From NCBI RefSeq assembly GCF_010389155.1, contig NC_057763.1:30734645-30798644 (forward strand): a DNA stretch of 64,000 nucleotides. Reading direction: 5' to 3'. Shown piece by piece: positions 59,201-64,000 of the stretch. The position numbers and the translations under genes were made by a program. The notes beneath the pieces are model-generated. The model had not been told where the DNA came from. It ran no database searches and saw only the letters and a list, made by a program, of their open reading frames with translations. This DNA is from Erigeron canadensis (taxonomy: Eukaryota; Streptophyta; Magnoliopsida; Asterales; Asteraceae). Within the stretch, counting starts at the first letter, position 1; the number at the start of each line of letters is the position of its first letter.

Positions 59201-62200
59201 TATGAAATTTGATAATATAGGAGTTAGGGTTTACAAAAGTTAGGGATTTATATCACCTTTAAAGTGGGTGGTGGATATTAAAAGGCACAACAAACATTGT
59301 GATGTGAAGCTAATCAAATAATTGGCATGTGGTGAACGGTTTCACTGCCTTTGACTCTCGAGTTTGGGAAGGAGAGATACCACAAGATGTGCCTGGTTTT
59401 ACTTATAAAGTCGATGAGCGAAGAGAGTAAAAAGGCCTTGCAATGCTTCGTTGGGGGGCCAGCCAAAATAATATGAAATTTTGATGCCTTCAAAACAAAA
59501 GGTTGAAATTAATGAATGAGATACATGAACTTTAAGCCTGTTGAGTTGGGCCCGTCCCTGGCTCAAACTTTGCATCCACCCCTGCATTCATATCTGTGCA
59601 ATATTATGCTGAAGTTCGTGTAAGGTTCTGCTAACTAACTTCTGTATTCGCTGCTTACTGCAGAAAACTTGGGGATTGATTCCAAATGGAAAGAATCATT
59701 GGTTGAGAGGACAATGTCAAGGCAAACGACTAATCTTATGCAACTTGTGTATGGAAAGGCTGAAACAAAATCAAGTGATTCTTATACGGAAGACATGGAT
59801 GGCAATGAAAGTGATGATGATGATGAGTTTTTTAAACCCAAAGGCGAAGGAAACAAGGTTTGGCACTACTTTTGCACTTTATTTGTCAAGTATACTTATT
59901 GATTATTTTTAACCTGGTGACATGATTTTATGACATGTTCCAGAAATTAACTAAAGGATTGGAGGGCGAACAAGTAAATTCCGAAGATAGTTCTAAGTTC
60001 ATCAATTATGCTAACGCAAAAGACTGGAAAGACGGAGAAACAATTGAAGGTATTCGTGATCGTTTTGTAACTGGAGATTGGTCGAAGGCTGCTCGCAGAG
60101 GGAAAGTTGATGAGGTGGACGCTGAGGAAGATGATGCTTACGGTGAGTTTGAAGACTTGGAGACTGGTGAGAAGCATGAAGGTGATAAGACAGGCGATGA
60201 TAACAAGGATTCTGACCCGATTGTTGAAGAAAGGAGGCTTAAAAAGCTTGCTCTCCGTGCAAAGTTTGATGCTCAATATCCTTAACAATGATTCTTTTAA
60301 TGGACCATAGATATACGTGGTAGCAAAATGGGTGGGATGGGCATTGGATTCAGGTTGTAGTGGCTTGTTTTTAGTGCTATCGCAAAATGAGTTGGGTTGG
60401 GTTGGGTTGTCCTATACATGGTATGTTCATTTTATGTTTGTTTATGCATTAAAATTGATCAGATAAACTGTGTGTTTATGATGAAGTTTTTAACCAAAAT
60501 GATTTAGTCGTCTATAGACCATACAGGATACATTTTGGAGCACTATTAACTCATTTGGTGTGTCTTTTAGCTAACTTATGATTTGATCCATGATGAAGCG
60601 TGAATAAGTAAATGTGTCGAAACTTGATAAATCTCTAATGATTCATTACATTGTTTTTATCCTCTTGTTTTTTATTCATCACAAGTTGTATGGTGTTCAT
60701 CTAGAGAAGTTGTTGACTTATTTTGTATATGATGTTTTGTATCCTTAATTTCAATATACATACAACGGGTCTGAATCTCCTGATGAAGATGATGACAAAA
60801 ATCGCAAAAGCAAAGATAATAACAGCCAAACTAATGAAGGTGGTTTTCTTGACAAGGTAATAAAATGTTCTTAAGTAGCTCTCATTCAGATTTTATGTGC
60901 TTGTATTGATAATTGGCTCGTGCAGTTGAAGGAGGAAGCTGAACTTCAAAGACAAAGGAATATAGCTGAACTCAACGATCTAGATGAGGCCACACGCATA
61001 GACATAGAAGGTTACCGCACTGGAACTTACCTCCGATTGGAGATTCACGGTGTTCCCTATGAAATGATTGAACATTTTGATCCTTTCCATCCTATTCTTG
61101 TTGGTGGAATCGGTCTCACAGAGGAAAATGTTGGATATATGCAGGTAATTTTATCTATTAAATGTTTCTAGTTGATTATCACTTTTATGTTATTGTTAAA
61201 TAAAATATAAGATTTTCACATGGTGGTTTGAATTTTTCTTTTTCCAGGCTAGATTTAAGCGTCATAGATGGCACAAAAAGGTTTTAAAGACCAAAGATCC
61301 TATAGTTGTTTCCGTAGGATGGAGGCGCTACCAAACTTTACCTATATATGCTATTGAGGATGTTAACGGGCGTCACCGTATGCTCAAATATACCCCTGAA
61401 CACATGCATTGTCTTGCCATGTTTTGGGGCCCACTTGCACCCCCAAACACCGGGGTTGTGGCTGTTCAAAATTTGTCAAACAATCAGGTTAGGTGACCTC
61501 CTTTAATGTAACAGAGCATTTTGATAGTTGACCTTTGGTTGTGATCAGTTAAGTGTAATATGATTTTTCAGGCCTCATTTAGAATCACAGCTACGGCAGT
61601 TGTATTGGAGTTTAACCATGCTGCAAAAATCGTTAAGAAGATAAAACTAGTGGGTGAACCCTGCAAGATATACAAGAAAACAGCGCTTATAAAAAAGATG
61701 TTCACTTCAGATCTTGAAGTAGCTAGGTTTGAAGGTGCAGCCATTCGTACTGTTAGTGGAATTCGTGGGCAGGTTAAGAAGGTATGTTTGATTGTTTTAC
61801 ACAATTTAATATCATCTACATGTTTTCTAAAATATTATTTTAGTTACAAATTATGAATGTGAACAGGCTGGAAAGATTGAGCTCGGTAATAAGCCTAAAA
61901 AGAAGGGAGGACAAGTTGAAGAAGGAATAGCTCGGTGTACCTTTGAGGATAAAATCTTGATGAGTGATATTGTTTTTCTGCGAGCTTGGACTCAAGTGGA
62001 AGTTCCGTCCTTTTACAATCCCTTGACAACTGCTTTACAACCCCGCCATGAGACGTGGCGTGGCGTTAGAACAGTAGGGGAGTTAAGGAGAGAATATAAT
62101 CTTCCCATTCCCGACAACAAAGATTCTCACTACAAGGTAATATGCTTGGCTAACTGGGCTAGAAGGGTGACAGTCAAAACATATTGTTTGGTTTGGGTTG

Positions 62201-63365
62201 ACCTGGGTTGCTTTTCTCCAATATTTTTGAAAGCTTTTTTTTTTAAATTGATCAGTGCATCGAATATGATTATAAAGATTATACCGGTCCCATACACTTT
62301 GACCGGAGGTCCTTTTGGAAGCAATCTCCACCCACGGGTAGGGGCTAGAGCGCAGGGATAGGTGTTCAACCAGAAACCTGACCCTTTAAGTCGCCCTTGT
62401 TTAATTGTATAAATCACACCTTCATACGCTGCTCATGGCGGGATTGGGTATTGCTGGCATTTTTACCAGCTTGACCTGTTCCCTTTTAAGTTCATTTTTT
62501 TCCCTTTCTCAAGTAATTTACTGTTTGACCTAATATAGATATGGTGTATGTAAATCAATTTTTTCATAATTAAATGTCTCAATTTTGACGTCTATAATCT
62601 ACACTTTTCATTCCTTGTGTTAATTTATCTGCTAGTCACATTTTAATCTCTTCCCTGCTCAGAAACTTACAAGCACTTTTTATATCTTTATTCTGACAGC
62701 CGATTGAAAGGCCACTAAAGAAGTTCAACCCGATTGTCGTTCCCAAATCATTGCAAAGTGCACTTCCGTTTCACTCAAAACCCAAGGAGACAAAGTCAAA
62801 GAAGGATGTAAGAGCAGTTGTACCTGAACCACATGAGCGAGATGTTCAAAAACTTGTCCAGCACTTGCAGTTGATCAGGCATAACAAGGTATGCTTTCTA
62901 CTCTTGATCAATGGAATGTTTTTCTTTGAATCGCTATAGCATTTGTGCCATCCGGCCATCCCCTTGTTGAAAGGTTCGTGTTGAATTTATCTGCATAATA
63001 AACTTACGGTTTAAAAGGGACCTTGCATTAACTTATAGTACTAAAGAGGTGTTTGGATATGTGTTGTAAAAATAGTTATGTGATCAGAATTAGATAATGA
63101 GCTGTAAAATTTTGTACGGTGGAAATAGTGTTTTCCTTTTTCTATATGAAGTTAGAATCTGTTAATCCAAGCCCTTGAAAGATAATATTTTTCTTTGCTT
63201 GATTTGCAGTTGAAGCAACAGAAACTCAAAAAGCAGGAGCAGAAGAAAAAGCATGACGCTGAGAAGGCCAAGGAAGATTTGGTGACAAAGAAACGTCAGC
63301 GAGAAGAAAGACGAGATAGATATCGCACACAAGACAAGCTACAGAAGAGAATGCGCAGAGACTGA
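56250..63365 (+). CDS. BMS1: Ribosome biogenesis GTPase BMS1, complete, 17 exons
   Basis: BMS1 is a nucleolar GTPase of the small-subunit processome that recruits Rcl1 and is needed for 18S rRNA maturation. Exons: 56250-56366, 56627-56773, 57052-57142, 57230-57348, 57450-57640, 57725-58173, 58265-58626, 58736-58859, 59664-59857, 59944-60275, 60760-60856, 60926-61144, 61248-61487, 61572-61781, 61867-62136, 62700-62888 and 63210-63365. Phases close, giving 1168 aa (Arabidopsis about 1150). The N-terminus is basic. The P-loop GPPQVGKS (85-92) is split by intron 2, and THLD (180-183) is the G4 motif. An AARP2CN-type region follows, then long acidic stretches rich in D, E and S (exons 7-10). The conserved C-terminal domain contains HRWHKKVLK and GWRRYQT..IY and [15 protein letters not shown], and the tail is lysine-rich. 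Intron 10 is U12-type AT-AC; the others are GT-AG. Intron 8 contains hAT-like sequence. No lesion seen. Confidence 0.96.
58899..59584. mobile_element. Decayed hAT-like element in BMS1 intron 8
   Basis: GTTGGTGGATCCGGAAA at the left pairs loosely with the right end read backwards, CAGGGGTGGATGCAAAG. It fills about 685 bp of the 804-bp intron. The interior has no transposase frame, and the 8-bp flanks agree only partly. Confidence 0.45.
60276..60759 (+). other. U12-type AT-AC intron (BMS1 intron 10)
   Basis: The intron starts ATATCCTTAAC immediately after the GCTCA of exon 10, a perfect U12 5' splice site core. It ends CAATATAC, with a branch-point-like TCCTTAAT about 20 nt before the AC. Removing it joins the reading frame as [14 protein letters not shown]. 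No GT-AG alternative keeps the conserved frame: the genomic frame meets TAA seven nucleotides into the intron. Confidence 0.85.
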
Positions 63366-64000
63366 GGCGTCTTGCATTTAGTGGTGGCCAATAATTTGAG
63401 CTGCTACGGCTGAGTCATTTTTGTAGTGTGTGTAGGGTCTATAACAATGTGATGATATCATAGAAGAGATTGTATTGATATCATAGTTTAAGCTCATACT
63501 CCCGGTTAAATGTCAGAGTTTTGGTTTGATCAAGTTTAAAACGAACTCTGAATACTTTGTACACATGCAAGGGGACTTGAGCTTAAATTGGATAGTGATG
63601 CGGTAAACCTTTTCCATATTAATATTAGAACGAATTGCATTTTTGGTCCCTGTGTTATCACACCTTTTGCAAGTTTGATACAAACATGTGCAAAGTCGCA
63701 AAACGCATCCTTGTCATATCACACCCGTTGCAATCTTGGTCCAAAATTAACTTTCCGTCTAATTTTACCGTTAAAGACATCATGTTCCCCTCATGTGTGG
63801 GGTAATACTGTCTTTTCATATAAACAAGGACTATTTCTGCAACTAACCAAAATACATATCTCATCATCCTTATCATCAAGATCTGTTGATTTTCTTTTTC
63901 TAATTTTTTTTTTTAACTTTAATTAATAGAAATTCAATGTAAAAGGAATCTGTTCTTGCAACTAACCCAAATACATATTTATCATCGTCATCAAATCATA
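63366..64000. other. BMS1 3' flank and edge of a dispersed repeat
   Basis: The 3' UTR should lie in the first 200 bp. From about 63630, GCATTTTTGGTCCCTGTG, CCTTTTGCAAGTTTGAT and CGTTGCAATCTTGGTCC look like one arm of a common plant repeat with TTGGTCC motifs. It probably continues past the window end. Confidence 0.4.

Noticed and set aside
60276..60290. Apparent early stop of BMS1 (TAA after FDAQYP)
   Set aside because: The stop lies seven nucleotides inside the U12-type intron. With AT-AC splicing the conserved frame continues into exon 11.
59669..60310. Alternative-frame ORFs over BMS1 exons 9-10
   Set aside because: They are frame-shifted shadows of acidic low-complexity coding sequence.
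62285..62360. GC-rich patch in BMS1 intron 15 resembling the 3' part of a plant SINE (GGAAGCAATCTCC, ACCCACGGGTAGGGGC)
   Set aside because: The resemblance is from memory only. No A/B boxes or target duplication could be paired, so it was not listed as an element.
47425..63365. Idea that CSLH and BMS1 form a functional cluster
   Set aside because: The genes belong to unrelated processes, have separate promoters, and the 2.8 kb between them is transposon debris.

Overview
This is nuclear DNA from a flowering plant. It is AT-rich, has GT-AG introns of very uneven size, and is packed with plant transposable elements. The gene set (group IIb WRKY, MED17, a CSLH-type cellulose synthase-like gene, BMS1) points to a eudicot. 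The LTR and SINE styles make me suspect Asteraceae, but that is an impression and not a demonstrated assignment.

Four complete protein-coding genes can be reconstructed exon by exon with phases that close. (1) A WRKY6/31/42-like transcription factor lies at 284-2546 on the minus strand (5 exons, 545 aa). (2) MED17, the Mediator head-module scaffold, lies at 18238-22782 on the minus strand (8 exons, 640 aa). (3) A CSLH/CSLB-clade cellulose synthase-like glycosyltransferase lies at 47425-53489 on the plus strand (8 exons, 754 aa). (4) BMS1, the 40S ribosome-assembly GTPase, lies at 56250-63365 on the plus strand (17 exons, 1168 aa); one of its introns is a textbook U12-type AT-AC intron. The genes are functionally unrelated neighbours. 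Nothing suggests a biosynthetic cluster or a new multi-gene system.

The rest is mobile DNA. At 8.2-12.9 kb a 2.2-kb solo LTR with a perfect 5-bp target duplication sits inside a second, related solo LTR. Both carry internal minisatellites, and the inner one holds a dense W-box array. From 13 to 32 kb there are SINEs, hAT, Harbinger, Stowaway and Mutator-like MITEs (several with intact target-site duplications), at least three complete Helitrons, and a large foldback built of short palindromes. From 32 to 45 kb there are more MITEs, a decayed and internally duplicated LINE, and a CACTA (En/Spm, TNP2) transposase pseudogene with one terminal inverted repeat. The introns of the CSLH gene contain a Helitron, a second Helitron terminus and two MITEs. 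A SINE with a 17-bp target duplication sits in a MED17 intron, and hAT-like sequence sits in a BMS1 intron.

All exon boundaries were read by eye from splice signals and family knowledge, without transcripts or database searches. TE superfamily calls rest on termini and target duplications.
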